This document shows positions 1-7,535 of a stretch of DNA of 8,999 nucleotides, piece after piece. Source of the DNA: Gammaproteobacteria bacterium (GTDB lineage: Bacteria; Pseudomonadota; Gammaproteobacteria; UBA6429). The first letter of the stretch is position 1, and every line of letters starts with the position of its first letter. The DNA lies in NCBI GenBank assembly GCA_003232015.1, contig QIKU01000276.1:1-8999 (forward strand), given 5' to 3'. The translations under genes and the position numbers were made by a program. Under the pieces are notes generated by a model. The model made no database searches. It was given only the letters and a program-made list of their open reading frames with translations, and was not told where the DNA came from.

Positions 1-1297
1 ACATACCCTGTTCAGAAAATGCCTGCGATTGTTTTTGCTCACTGACAAAATCAAGGTAAGCATCAAGATCTATTTCACTGCCGTCCTTTTGCCCTCGGAA
101 CCACATCCGTGAAGGTATCAATGCTTCAAACTGGCTGCGTAATCGTTTTGCCGTGCTTCGTAATGCCAACGGCAGTTCAATCGACTCTGCATCATCTGCA
201 ATCATCGGTTGCAGGCAACAATAATCTTTAATTAATTCAGACTTACGGTAATCCCATTCTGGTAGCAATATACCTTCACCTAACGGGGTGTCATCATTTT
301 CTGAAGAAGGCAGATCAAGATCAAAACGAATACGCTTAGCCGTCGTTTGGCTATCACGCGCAACACTTAGCTGCTCAAGATCTTTTGCAGCGTCTTCTGC
401 TGATTCAAGATCGTCATCTTCATCGGTACTTCGGTCAACCTTAATATATTCAGCCCAGCTAAATATATTTTCAAAACGACTCAGAACCAGCCCATCTTTG
501 CCATCGGGCATTTCTACCTGCTCGGCTCGATAACGGCGCTCCTCTTCCGGATCCACTGTTTCACCCTCAGACTCCGAAATAAATTCATCCTGTGAGGCCG
601 ACGATGCTGTGCCACAATGAGGGGGAGAGGGATGCAACCAGAGATAAACAGGCGATGGCATATAAAGCTGTGCTTCCATTGCACTGCACTCAATAACCTT
701 ACCAGGATTAGCTAATGCATTTTGAATAACATGCTCTAACTCCACTTCCTGTTTTTTTAACCCTTTATGATCGGGGCGCAAAGCCAGCTGGGCTATCACC
801 AACCTCTCATAGCGTTCAAGTAATCCAGGGAAACGTGTTAATACTTTATAACTTAACCACTGGTTATATCGAATCCAGTTACTTTGAGTCTGCTTGATAC
901 CCGCATCGCCCGATGCCAGTGCTGCCAGCCATAAATAAAGATCACGGTTAAGTTCCTGTTCAGGAAAAACATCAATACACGCAGGTAAATTTAATGACGA
1001 TTCATTACGCCAGCCTAACTCAACATGTTTATGACTGCCGGCCACACGTTGTAACAGGCTACGCCGTGTATTGTATTCTGCGGCCACTGTTGACTCTATC
1101 TTAAGCGCACCGTCGCCACCTAAGGCACGAAACATAACAGCAACACTACGACGTACATCATCCAGATAAACAGCAGCATGTGGGTAACGCTGGTTTGCTG
1201 AGTGCATAATTAAACGATGCCATAAAAAGCCGACATGTTCTTCTATCTCGACGGCTTGATGCAGAACTTGCATAAACTTTGGCGCTTTAAGAGGCAT
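1..1297 (-). CDS. norD: NorD, nitric oxide reductase activation protein (3' part outside window)
   Basis: N-terminal 432 codons of a protein that continues past the window edge. I translated it by hand and found no stop. NorD works with the AAA+ ATPase NorQ to activate NO reductase, probably by helping to load the non-heme iron of NorB; this is family knowledge. Visible here: a helical N-terminal part, an acidic low-complexity linker (about residues 236-255 and 289-305), then typical NorD signatures, LPEWDYR at 345-351 and RLRSQFEAL at 385-393, followed by the DG-SEIDLDAYLDF segment that in this family leads into the C-terminal von Willebrand factor A domain. That domain, with its metal-binding site, is not in the window. 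The ATG shares one base with the stop of the preceding Fe-S gene (TAATG), and AGGAAAG lies upstream as ribosome binding site, so translation is probably coupled. The gene order norQ-x-y-norD supports the call. The start is firm. Confidence 0.92.
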   Translation of the reverse strand, partial: MPLKAPKFMQVLHQAVEIEEHVGFLWHRLIMHSANQRYPHAAVYLDDVRRSVAVMFRALGGDGALKIESTVAAEYNTRRSLLQRVAGSHKHVELGWRNESSLNLPACIDVFPEQELNRDLYLWLAALASGDAGIKQTQSNWIRYNQWLSYKVLTRFPGLLERYERLVIAQLALRPDHKGLKKQEVELEHVIQNALANPGKVIECSAMEAQLYMPSPVYLWLHPSPPHCGTASSASQDEFISESEGETVDPEEERRYRAEQVEMPDGKDGLVLSRFENIFSWAEYIKVDRSTDEDDDLESAEDAAKDLEQLSVARDSQTTAKRIRFDLDLPSSENDDTPLGEGILLPEWDYRKSELIKDYCCLQPMIADDAESIELPLALRSTAKRLRSQFEALIPSRMWFRGQKDGSEIDLDAYLDFVSEQKQSQAFSEQGM

Positions 1298-2244
1298 TAG
1301 CGGTCGCTTTCCTGTAAAGCAGACTGCCCATTCTGCCATGTTAGCAATGAGGGCCTGTCTCTTTTTAACTGCACCTGTTCACAGGCATCAAGACATCGTG
1401 CGCACTCGGTACAATTAAACATATGGCGTTTAATAGAACGGGGCTTAAGGCGCATTGGACATTCATCTTCGCAAGCAACATGACAACCCTGACATTGTGC
1501 TGCATTTGGTCGGTCAAAAGCGACAACCATAGCGCGTTTATTCGCCATCCAGACCAGACTTTGGAAAACACCAACCGCACAGGCAAAGCGACAGAAAAAA
1601 TGCCGCGCAAACATAAATTCAACCATTAATAAAAATGTTGCCACACCAATAAATAACATCTGGTTACGCGTTAAACTAAAATGAGCCAGATTATAATAAA
1701 TTTCTTTAGGGGGTAATAAGTAGGTAAGAAAAACAACCGCCCATAAAAAAGCGAACCCGGCTACGGCAATAAAAACCAGCCACCAGTACTTTTTATCGGT
1801 TTTAACAGTAGAGCCATCAACTCGATACAATGATTTATTTTTATCCCACAAACTGAACTTTCCAGTGGCTTTTCGCATTGCACTGTTTACCATTTCGACA
1901 ACAGAAAAATGTGGACATAACCAGCCACAATAAAGACGACCATATTTCCATGCCGTCCAGCCAAATGCCAGAAGAAGTCCTGCCAATGGTAAAAAAGCAC
2001 GTGTAATAATATTAAACACGGCCTCAGCCGCTGTTCCTTTTCCTGCCTGTAAAGCGTCTAAACCCAGCGTCCAGTTTTGCCCCAGGAATATAAAATGCCC
2101 CAGATTTAGATCCAGCCTGAATAAATCCAGAATGGGAGCAAATACAAAAAGTACAAAAAAACTGATTTGAAAAATTCGTCGTCTTAACTGCAACCTTGAA
2201 CCTGCCGAAGCGGTTGTTTGTGCTGTACAAGAAGAAGAACCCAT
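1297..2244 (-). CDS. Polytopic membrane 4Fe-4S protein of the NapH/NosR/CcoG type, inside the nor operon
   Basis: 315 residues. Membrane segments lie at about 24-42, 82-98, 153-178 and 195-213. Between and after them are four cysteine groups: CGWLCP (C106, C110), C218 and C222 in HFFCRFAC, a cluster at C251-C254-C258-C262-Pro, and a cluster at C278-C281-C284-C288. The C-terminal two resemble a cytoplasmic two-[4Fe-4S] ferredoxin domain. The membrane CX3C pairs are the pattern of NapH, NosR and CcoG/RdxA, which move electrons or act on copper centres. I recall similar proteins beside norD in beta- and gammaproteobacteria, annotated only as 4Fe-4S binding. The gene starts 4 bp after the preceding stop and overlaps the norD start by one base, so it belongs to the norQ-norD transcript. 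A role in feeding electrons to, or maturing, NO reductase is inferred. The third cluster spacing, CX2CX3CX3CP, differs from the usual CX2CX2CX3CP. The ribosome binding site is weak (GGGTTAG). Confidence 0.85.
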   Translation of the reverse strand: MGSSSCTAQTTASAGSRLQLRRRIFQISFFVLFVFAPILDLFRLDLNLGHFIFLGQNWTLGLDALQAGKGTAAEAVFNIITRAFLPLAGLLLAFGWTAWKYGRLYCGWLCPHFSVVEMVNSAMRKATGKFSLWDKNKSLYRVDGSTVKTDKKYWWLVFIAVAGFAFLWAVVFLTYLLPPKEIYYNLAHFSLTRNQMLFIGVATFLLMVEFMFARHFFCRFACAVGVFQSLVWMANKRAMVVAFDRPNAAQCQGCHVACEDECPMRLKPRSIKRHMFNCTECARCLDACEQVQLKRDRPSLLTWQNGQSALQESDR

Positions 2245-2248
2245 TAAA

Positions 2249-2668
2249 CTAACCCAAACATTTACGCCCTATTAACGGGTAATGATAATGCCTGCCATTC
2301 ATTGCGCGAGTTAAAGCAAAGGTACCAAACATAATAAAAGCCGTATGAAAGGATGTTAAATACAGGATGACAATAATCCAGACCGCTGGGGAGTCATAAC
2401 CACCGAAAAACAAAATAACGGCATTCACTAACACCAGCATCACCCCCGACCATAGACTGACAATAAAGGCCTGACGTAAATGACAACGCGCTAAAGGAAC
2501 CGGATGGTTTTTATAACGAAGATATAAACCCGATAGTATAATAAAACCAACAATTGGCAGAAAGACCAGATTAAGCAGAAAAAATAACTCCGCCGCAACC
2601 GCCAATGCCTGGCCAGGGTGTTCCTCTATTGATGAGGGTGGATTATTTTCAGCGTCCGAATGTTGCAT
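2249..2668 (-). CDS. Three-helix membrane protein of unknown function in the nor operon
   Basis: 139 residues; I do not recognise a named family. It has a hydrophilic N-terminus of about 25 residues, then three predicted membrane helices at about 28-50, 67-88 and 94-118, and a basic, His/Tyr-rich tail (RHYHYPLIGRK). The loop between helices 1 and 2 (KNHPVPLARCHLRQAF) and the overall shape recall DUF4870/Tic20-like small membrane proteins, but this is a resemblance of layout only. It is shorter than, and unlike, the COX3-like NorE/NorF proteins found in other nor clusters. The start is well supported: the ATG overlaps the norQ end by 20 bp and is preceded by a near-perfect ribosome binding site, GGAGGTGG. 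It is followed by the Fe-S gene after 4 bp. Its position between norQ and norD suggests a role in NO reductase assembly or in partnering the Fe-S protein; that is inference. Confidence 0.82.
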   Translation of the reverse strand: MQHSDAENNPPSSIEEHPGQALAVAAELFFLLNLVFLPIVGFIILSGLYLRYKNHPVPLARCHLRQAFIVSLWSGVMLVLVNAVILFFGGYDSPAVWIIVILYLTSFHTAFIMFGTFALTRAMNGRHYHYPLIGRKCLG

Positions 2669-3473
2669 AAACCACCTCCATTAAGGCGTTCACCGTCTCT
2701 TCATCATCGGTTAAAGGTTCAATTAATGCCGCACGACAGGCTGCAACCGGATCAAAACCTCCGGCGATTAACGTTGCGGTATAAATTAATAAACGGGTAC
2801 TGGCACTTTCTTCCAGGTCATGATCTTTTAAGCTGCGCAGTGCACGCGCTAATGAAACCAGTTGTTTAGCCTGATGTTCTTCTATGCCGGTTTCAGCCAG
2901 TACAATTTCCTGTTCCTTTTTGGCGGCAGGATAAGAAAAACGCATCGAAACAAAACGTTGCCGGGTGCTGGGCTTCATCCCTTTTAATAAATTCTGGTAG
3001 CCCGGATTATAAGAAACCACCAGCATAAACCCAGGTGGTGCTTTCAATGTTTCACCGGTACGTTCTACAGGCAATATACGACGGTCATCGGAAAGCGGAT
3101 GCAGCACAACCGTTGTGTCTTTACGTGCTTCAACAATTTCATCCAGATAACAAATACCGCCTTCACGTACTGCTTTGGTTAACGGCCCATCCACCCAGTA
3201 AGTTGAGCCTTCACCAATAAGATGGCGGCCGACCAGATCAGCCGCAGTCAAATCATCATGACAGGCAACGGTATAAAGTGGTCGATTTAGCTTATTCGCC
3301 ATATAGCGAATAAAGCGGGTCTTGCCGCAACCCGTTGGCCCTTTGATTAAAAGAGGTAACTGGTTTTTCCAGGCAAATTCAAACAAGGCCTCTTCATTAC
3401 CGCTTGATAAATAAAACGGCGCATCCACTTCTTTATCCAGTGCCAGGCTTACATCGCTTGCCGGGTTAGTCAT
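2649..3473 (-). CDS. norQ: NorQ, AAA+ ATPase of the CbbQ/NirQ/NorQ family
   Basis: 274 residues, the usual length for the family. A MoxR-type AAA+ ATPase that, with NorD, remodels NO reductase to give active enzyme; ATP hydrolysis drives the step. Visible: Walker A GPTGCGKT at 45-52, Walker B GGICYLDE at 105-112, sensor-1 segment SYNPGYQ at 154-160, arginine-finger-like STRQRF at 169-174, and a C-terminal helical CbbQ_C-type region from about 185. The ATG at 3473 is preceded by AGGAG with a 7-nt spacer, so the start is firm. It is the first gene of a four-gene minus-strand unit and is separated from norB by 175 bp holding hairpins and an FNR/DNR-type box, so it probably has its own NO-responsive promoter as well as possible read-through from norCB. 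CbbQ (RuBisCO activation) is the main alternative, but norB upstream and norD downstream settle it. Confidence 0.95.
   Translation of the reverse strand: MTNPASDVSLALDKEVDAPFYLSSGNEEALFEFAWKNQLPLLIKGPTGCGKTRFIRYMANKLNRPLYTVACHDDLTAADLVGRHLIGEGSTYWVDGPLTKAVREGGICYLDEIVEARKDTTVVLHPLSDDRRILPVERTGETLKAPPGFMLVVSYNPGYQNLLKGMKPSTRQRFVSMRFSYPAAKKEQEIVLAETGIEEHQAKQLVSLARALRSLKDHDLEESASTRLLIYTATLIAGGFDPVAACRAALIEPLTDDEETVNALMEVVYATFGR
2672..2679 (-). promoter_or_regulatory. Strong ribosome binding site inside the norQ 3' end
   Basis: GGAGGTGG on the minus strand, with its GGAGG core 6 nt before the ATG at 2668. It lies within the last codons of norQ, fixes the start of the overlapping membrane protein, and indicates that the 20-bp overlap is real. 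Confidence 0.75.
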
Positions 3474-3530
3474 CGAACTTCTCCTATGAAATGCTTAACC
3501 AACAGGTCAATCCAGTCACTGAAATATAAA

Positions 3531-3544
3531 TTGACTACCATCAA
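3531..3544 (-). promoter_or_regulatory. FNR/DNR-type operator upstream of norQ
   Basis: Minus strand TTGATGGTAGTCAA, that is TTGAT-N4-GTCAA, matching 9 of 10 positions of the FNR/DNR consensus TTGAT-N4-ATCAA. Its centre is about 64 bp before the norQ ATG. I see no good -10 hexamer at class II spacing; TATATT sits directly beside the box at 3523-3528 instead. A second, weaker match (CTGAA-N4-ATCAA) lies at 3562-3575. Binding by the DNR encoded nearby is inferred. Confidence 0.6.
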
Positions 3545-3604
3545 AAACTATCGAAATAATATTGATGTACTTCAGTATGCAAATAATTTATTGGTAACTA
3601 AATA

Positions 3605-3633
3605 CCAGGAGCTTTATTAATAAAAGCCCCCGG
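3605..3633 (-). other. Stem-loop between norB and norQ
   Basis: On the minus strand CCGGGGGCTTTTATT pairs with AATAAAGCTCCTGG through about 14 bp, including two G-U wobbles and one bulged base. The wobbles pair only in the minus-strand RNA, which fits an RNA element of the nor transcript. It is not followed by a clear U-run (TATTTAGTT only), so it looks more like a processing or stability hairpin, or a leaky terminator, than a strong terminator. Confidence 0.5.
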
Positions 3634-3636
3634 ATT

Positions 3637-5477
<1,841 letters not shown>

Positions 5478-5482
5478 AAGCT

Positions 5483-5490
5483 GAACTCCC
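5483..5490 (-). promoter_or_regulatory. Ribosome binding site that decides the norC start
   Basis: AAGGGGAG on the minus strand, about 8 nt before the ATG at 5477. No comparable site precedes the longer-frame ATG at 5522, where the upstream sequence is ATTCCCCCCTGTG. Confidence 0.65.
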
Positions 5491-5511
5491 CTTGTCCAAA
5501 AATAGTTTCCT

Positions 5512-5554
5512 GATTTACTCACAGGGGGGAATCAATATCCTTGACCTACGTCAA
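5512..5554 (-). promoter_or_regulatory. norCB promoter with FNR/DNR-type operator
   Basis: The operator is 5541-5554, a perfect dyad TTGAC-N4-GTCAA that extends to 7-bp arms (CCTTGAC / GTCAAGG). On the minus strand a -10-like TAAATC lies at 5512-5517, about 30 bp from the box centre. This is the spacing of a class II activated promoter (box near -41.5) and puts transcription start near 5505, about 28 nt before the norC ATG. DNR encoded directly upstream is the expected activator; FNR/Anr could also bind. Confidence 0.7.
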
Positions 5555-5642
5555 GGCCAATTATGCTGCAAACAAAAAGGGCACTGACATAACACAGTCA
5601 ACATGAATAATCACAAGGGGAGTAGGGAAAAAGCAGGCGGAT

Positions 5643-5692
5643 AAAAAAAGAATCAATTATATATCGTCAACGGGGTATGCACCCCGCTGACG
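5643..5692 (-). terminator. Probable dnr terminator-like hairpin
   Basis: On the minus strand the stem CGTCAGCGGGGT / ACCCCGTTGACG (5665-5692) has 12 pairs, with one G-U wobble and a 4-nt GCAT loop; on the plus strand the wobble becomes an A-C mismatch. A run of seven T follows at 5643-5650, but about 15 nt after the stem, so this is not a textbook intrinsic terminator. It lies between the dnr stop and the norC promoter, where a terminator is expected. Confidence 0.45.
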
Positions 5693-5755
5693 ACCAAAGG
5701 GGTGAGCTCCGCTTCTCCCCTTTGGAAACCCCAACGGTTTCGCAAGCGGACGGGG
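5665..5755. repeat. Cluster of GC-rich inverted repeats in the dnr-norC gap
   Basis: Three consecutive dyads in otherwise AT-rich spacer: 5665-5692 (CGGGGT / ACCCCG core), 5694-5725 (perfect 9-bp CCAAAGGGG / CCCCTTTGG with a 14-nt loop) and 5725-5741 (GAAACC / GGTTTC, 5-nt loop), followed by a short GC stretch ending CGGGG at 5755. Base composition is clearly unlike the flanks. It may be a dispersed REP-like or miniature element that inserted here, or a structured 3' untranslated region. No target-site duplication is evident. Confidence 0.5.
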
Positions 5756-5768
5756 AATTTAGATTTAA

Positions 5769-6452
5769 CTACAGCAATGCACGAAGGCCATCGACATCCA
5801 GCAAGGTAATATCATTACCGTGAATCTCTATAAGCGCCTTCTTGCTTAACTGCATCATAATACGAGAAAAGGTTTCCGGCGTAATCGACAAGCGTGAAGC
5901 AATAATGTTTTTCGGTATACTTAAATGAATAGCCGATAACTCAGCTACACCATCTGGAAGTTGCCCTAATAAATAAACAACGAGCCGATAGGTTGCGTTA
6001 TGCAAGGTAAGGTTATCAATTTCATTGACTCTTGCATGCAGGTGTTTCCCCATAATCGCTAACAAACGAAAACAGGTTTCTTTAGAGTTTCCAAGCAAGT
6101 TACGAAAGAAACGGATATCAAAACGGAAAACTTCACTTTCAATAATCGATTCCGCACTCACAGGATAAATATGCTCAGGCATAAACATAACCGCTTCTGC
6201 AAACGTTTGGCTGGGATAAATAATTTCGATTACTTTCTCATCACCATCCTGAGATAAAAAGAATAATTTTATCTGCCCGCTATGCAACATATAAAAATGT
6301 GCAGCCGAACTATCTCTTTCAAACAAAGTTGTTTTAGGTGGTAAAGTAATTTTTTTTGTTGTAGAAAAAATAGTCTCAAGCTGTGCATCATCTAACGCCT
6401 GAAATAACGGAATATGCTTAAACTCGTCAAAAGTAATACGATTAAATTCCAT
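5769..6452 (-). CDS. dnr: DNR-type Crp/Fnr family regulator of NO respiration
   Basis: 227 residues, close in length and sequence to Pseudomonas DNR as I recall it (both begin MEF-R, share FAEA-MFM, EI-L-L-NAT-R and LSI-PETFSRIM). In that family a heme-bound form senses NO and activates nor and nir promoters. Visible: an N-terminal cyclic-nucleotide-binding-like beta domain (about 15-115), a long dimer helix (about 122-150) and a C-terminal helix-turn-helix at about 178-201, with E193, S196 and R197 as the recognition triad that reads TTGAY half-sites. There is a single cysteine (C127), so no FNR-type iron-sulfur cluster is possible. It lies upstream of norCB on the same strand and has a DNR-type box at its own promoter, which suggests autoregulation. 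The ATG at 6452 is preceded only by a weak CAGG, and the message may be leaderless. Confidence 0.9.
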   Translation of the reverse strand: MEFNRITFDEFKHIPLFQALDDAQLETIFSTTKKITLPPKTTLFERDSSAAHFYMLHSGQIKLFFLSQDGDEKVIEIIYPSQTFAEAVMFMPEHIYPVSAESIIESEVFRFDIRFFRNLLGNSKETCFRLLAIMGKHLHARVNEIDNLTLHNATYRLVVYLLGQLPDGVAELSAIHLSIPKNIIASRLSITPETFSRIMMQLSKKALIEIHGNDITLLDVDGLRALL

Positions 6453-6458
6453 AACCTG

Positions 6459-6501
6459 ATTCTATCCACACTAAAGACACAGATAACTTGACCTCAATCA
6501 A
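6459..6501 (-). promoter_or_regulatory. dnr promoter with shared FNR/DNR-type operator
   Basis: The operator is 6488-6501, minus strand TTGAT-TGAG-GTCAA, 9 of 10 consensus positions. On the minus strand a good -10 hexamer, TAGAAT, lies at 6459-6464, about 30 bp from the box centre and so in the class II position. Transcription would then begin at or within a few bases of the dnr ATG at 6452. The same box sits between dnr and the divergent plus-strand gene and could serve both. Confidence 0.6.
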
Positions 6502-6525
6502 GGACAAGCGCATGTTAAACAGCGG

Positions 6526-6531
6526 TAATAT
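6526..6531 (+). promoter_or_regulatory. Candidate -10 element for the thioredoxin-like gene
   Basis: TAATAT on the plus strand, 31.5 bp from the centre of the shared DNR-type box at 6488-6501. This is two bases more than the ideal class II spacing. It would give a leader of about 48 nt. Weak alone, but plausible with the box. Confidence 0.35.
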
Positions 6532-6585
6532 GCTAACAGAATCCTGCTTTAAATCCACACAATAAACATGGAGAATTCGTAGTAT

Positions 6586-6849
6586 ATGAAGTTAATATTG
6601 CTATTAGCTGGCCCATACTCTTCTTGTGTGAAAACACAACAGGTATGGCAGGAAACATGCACACACACAAATATTGAACTTGAAGTGATTGATTTAGAAC
6701 ATGCACAGGGGCAGGCACTGGCAGATAAACTTAATCTAAAGTCATTCCCGGCCTTAATTCTAAACCATAAAGTCATTGCTGTCGGCAACCCGAGCAAACT
6801 AAAAGCAGCCAAAATAACAGCTGGCTTAATTGCAAATCTGGCAAGCTAA
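6586..6849 (+). CDS. Small thioredoxin-fold protein with a single active-site cysteine
   Basis: 87 residues. The layout is that of a small thioredoxin-like domain: strand LILLLAG (3-9), the active-site loop PYSSC (10-14), a helix, strand ELEVIDL (31-37), a helix, then FPALILN with a probable cis-proline P55, strand KVIAVG and a final helix. Where thioredoxins carry CXXC, this protein has YSSC: the first, nucleophilic cysteine is replaced and only C14 remains. C25 is elsewhere. It could bind metal, NO or glutathione, or act as a thiol-less scaffold; the function is unknown. It is divergent from dnr and shares its DNR-type box, which suggests expression under NO. GGAG lies 12 nt before the ATG, a rather long spacing. 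The opposite-strand frames over this locus show no protein features and are rejected. Confidence 0.75.
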   Translation: MKLILLLAGPYSSCVKTQQVWQETCTHTNIELEVIDLEHAQGQALADKLNLKSFPALILNHKVIAVGNPSKLKAAKITAGLIANLAS

Positions 6850-6866
6850 AACAAAGGGTTGTTTTA
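6847..6866. terminator. Possible weak bidirectional terminator between convergent genes
   Basis: Inverted repeat TAAAACAA / TTGTTTTA (8 bp) around a 4-nt AGGG loop, directly at the stop of the plus-strand gene and 36 bp from the fxsA stop. It is AT-rich with flanking T or A runs on either strand, as in weak bidirectional terminators. Confidence 0.35.
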
Positions 6867-6902
6867 AGATATGAGTCTGTCTAAAAAGTGGAAAGCCAAC
6901 AT

Positions 6903-7379
6903 TTAATCATCATGAGAAGTGTACTCCCCTTCCAGCGTTTTTCTAGGCGATGAAGGGGGCGATGAAGGAGGCGACGAGTGACGAGAGCTTGATGTGTTAA
7001 CGTAGAACCCACCACCTGAAATAACCATATGCCTTAGCATATAAGCAATGATCCACTGGCGGGTAAACGGGATTAATAGAATAAAGCCGATAGCATCGGT
7101 AAAAAACCCCGGCGTAAGCAATAAAGCGCCGGCGATAAATAACATCAGCCCTTCAAAAATTGTGGTTGCCGGCATCTCACCGCGTGCCATACTTTGCTGT
7201 GCCCGGGCTAGTGTTGCAAAGCCTTGCAAGCGAAGTAACCACACACCCACAACCGCCGTCAGCACCACTAAAATAACGGTTGGAAATGCACCAATACTGT
7301 CCCCAACCTTAATCAACAGGTAAATTTCCAGTATTGGAACACTTAAGAACAATAATAATAAGATACGAAAAAGAGGCAT
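6903..7379 (-). CDS. fxsA: FxsA family membrane protein
   Basis: 158 residues. FxsA was named for suppressing exclusion of phage T7 by the F plasmid in E. coli; its normal role is not clear. Family hallmarks are present: PILEIYLLIKVG at 15-26, membrane helices at about 5-23, 32-50 and 75-105, the GFFTDAIG motif at 91-98 and the LLIPFTR segment at 101-107, and a cytoplasmic tail ending in EGEY, as is common in the family. The tail contains an SSPP repeat (about 135-145) coded by a 12-bp tandem repeat. The ATG at 7379 has no clear ribosome binding site. It lies only 7 nt from a sequence resembling a heat-shock sigma factor -10, so the message could be leaderless or the promoter match accidental. 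It is convergent with the thioredoxin-like gene and divergent from cutA. Confidence 0.9.
   Translation of the reverse strand: MPLFRILLLLFLSVPILEIYLLIKVGDSIGAFPTVILVVLTAVVGVWLLRLQGFATLARAQQSMARGEMPATTIFEGLMLFIAGALLLTPGFFTDAIGFILLIPFTRQWIIAYMLRHMVISGGGFYVNTSSSRHSSPPSSPPSSPRKTLEGEYTSHDD
6946..6981. repeat. 12-bp tandem repeat within fxsA
   Basis: Three copies, read on the plus strand as GGCGATGAAGGG, GGCGATGAAGGA and the diverged GGCGACGAGTGA. They code for the SSPPSSPPSS stretch of the FxsA tail. Because the unit is a multiple of three, copy-number changes would keep the frame. Confidence 0.6.
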
Positions 7380-7386
7380 ACAATTT

Positions 7387-7414
7387 AAATGGGGGGTAAT
7401 TTTAAGATTTAAAG
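7387..7414 (-). promoter_or_regulatory. Sigma-32-like promoter for fxsA
   Basis: On the minus strand CTTTAAA (7408-7414), 13 bp, then CCCCATTT (7387-7394). The heat-shock consensus is roughly CTTGAAA, 11-16 bp, CCCCATNT, so only one -35 base differs. The start site would fall at or next to the fxsA ATG. From memory, fxsA is listed among sigma-32-dependent genes in E. coli. Confidence 0.4.
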
Positions 7415-7535
7415 CCTAAACCACACTATTTTGTGCTTTGTTTATCTGCAGGTATATTTTTGTTAAGCTAAAACAACCTTGAACGGTATGCCATGATGGC
7501 GGACAAAAGCCCAAAACATACTAAAGATAACTAAA

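Noticed and set aside
288..533. Plus-strand 81-residue open frame, Ser/Arg rich
   Set aside because: It lies antisense to norD, has no ribosome binding site, and its low-complexity composition mirrors the acidic linker of NorD.
2649..3473. CbbQ (RuBisCO activase) identity for the AAA+ protein
   Set aside because: Same family, but no RuBisCO genes are present, and it lies between norB and norD.
5478..5522. Longer NorC with 15 extra N-terminal residues
   Set aside because: No ribosome binding site before that ATG, the family starts at the MREKFTKSMARN position, and the extra codons would cover the expected promoter and start site.
5694..5725. CRISPR-like or attachment-site interpretation of the palindromes
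   Set aside because: The dyads differ in sequence, are not regularly spaced repeats with spacers, and there is no integrase or tRNA nearby.
6549..6812. Minus-strand frames opposite the thioredoxin-like gene
   Set aside because: No recognisable domain. They lie antisense to a gene with a coherent thioredoxin fold, and would overlap the shared promoter region.
7048..7323. Plus-strand 91-residue frame inside fxsA
   Set aside because: Shadow of a clear FxsA gene; composition is not protein-like and there is no ribosome binding site.
7479..7508. TTGAAC as a -35 for cutA
   Set aside because: No acceptable -10 hexamer is found 16-18 bp downstream.
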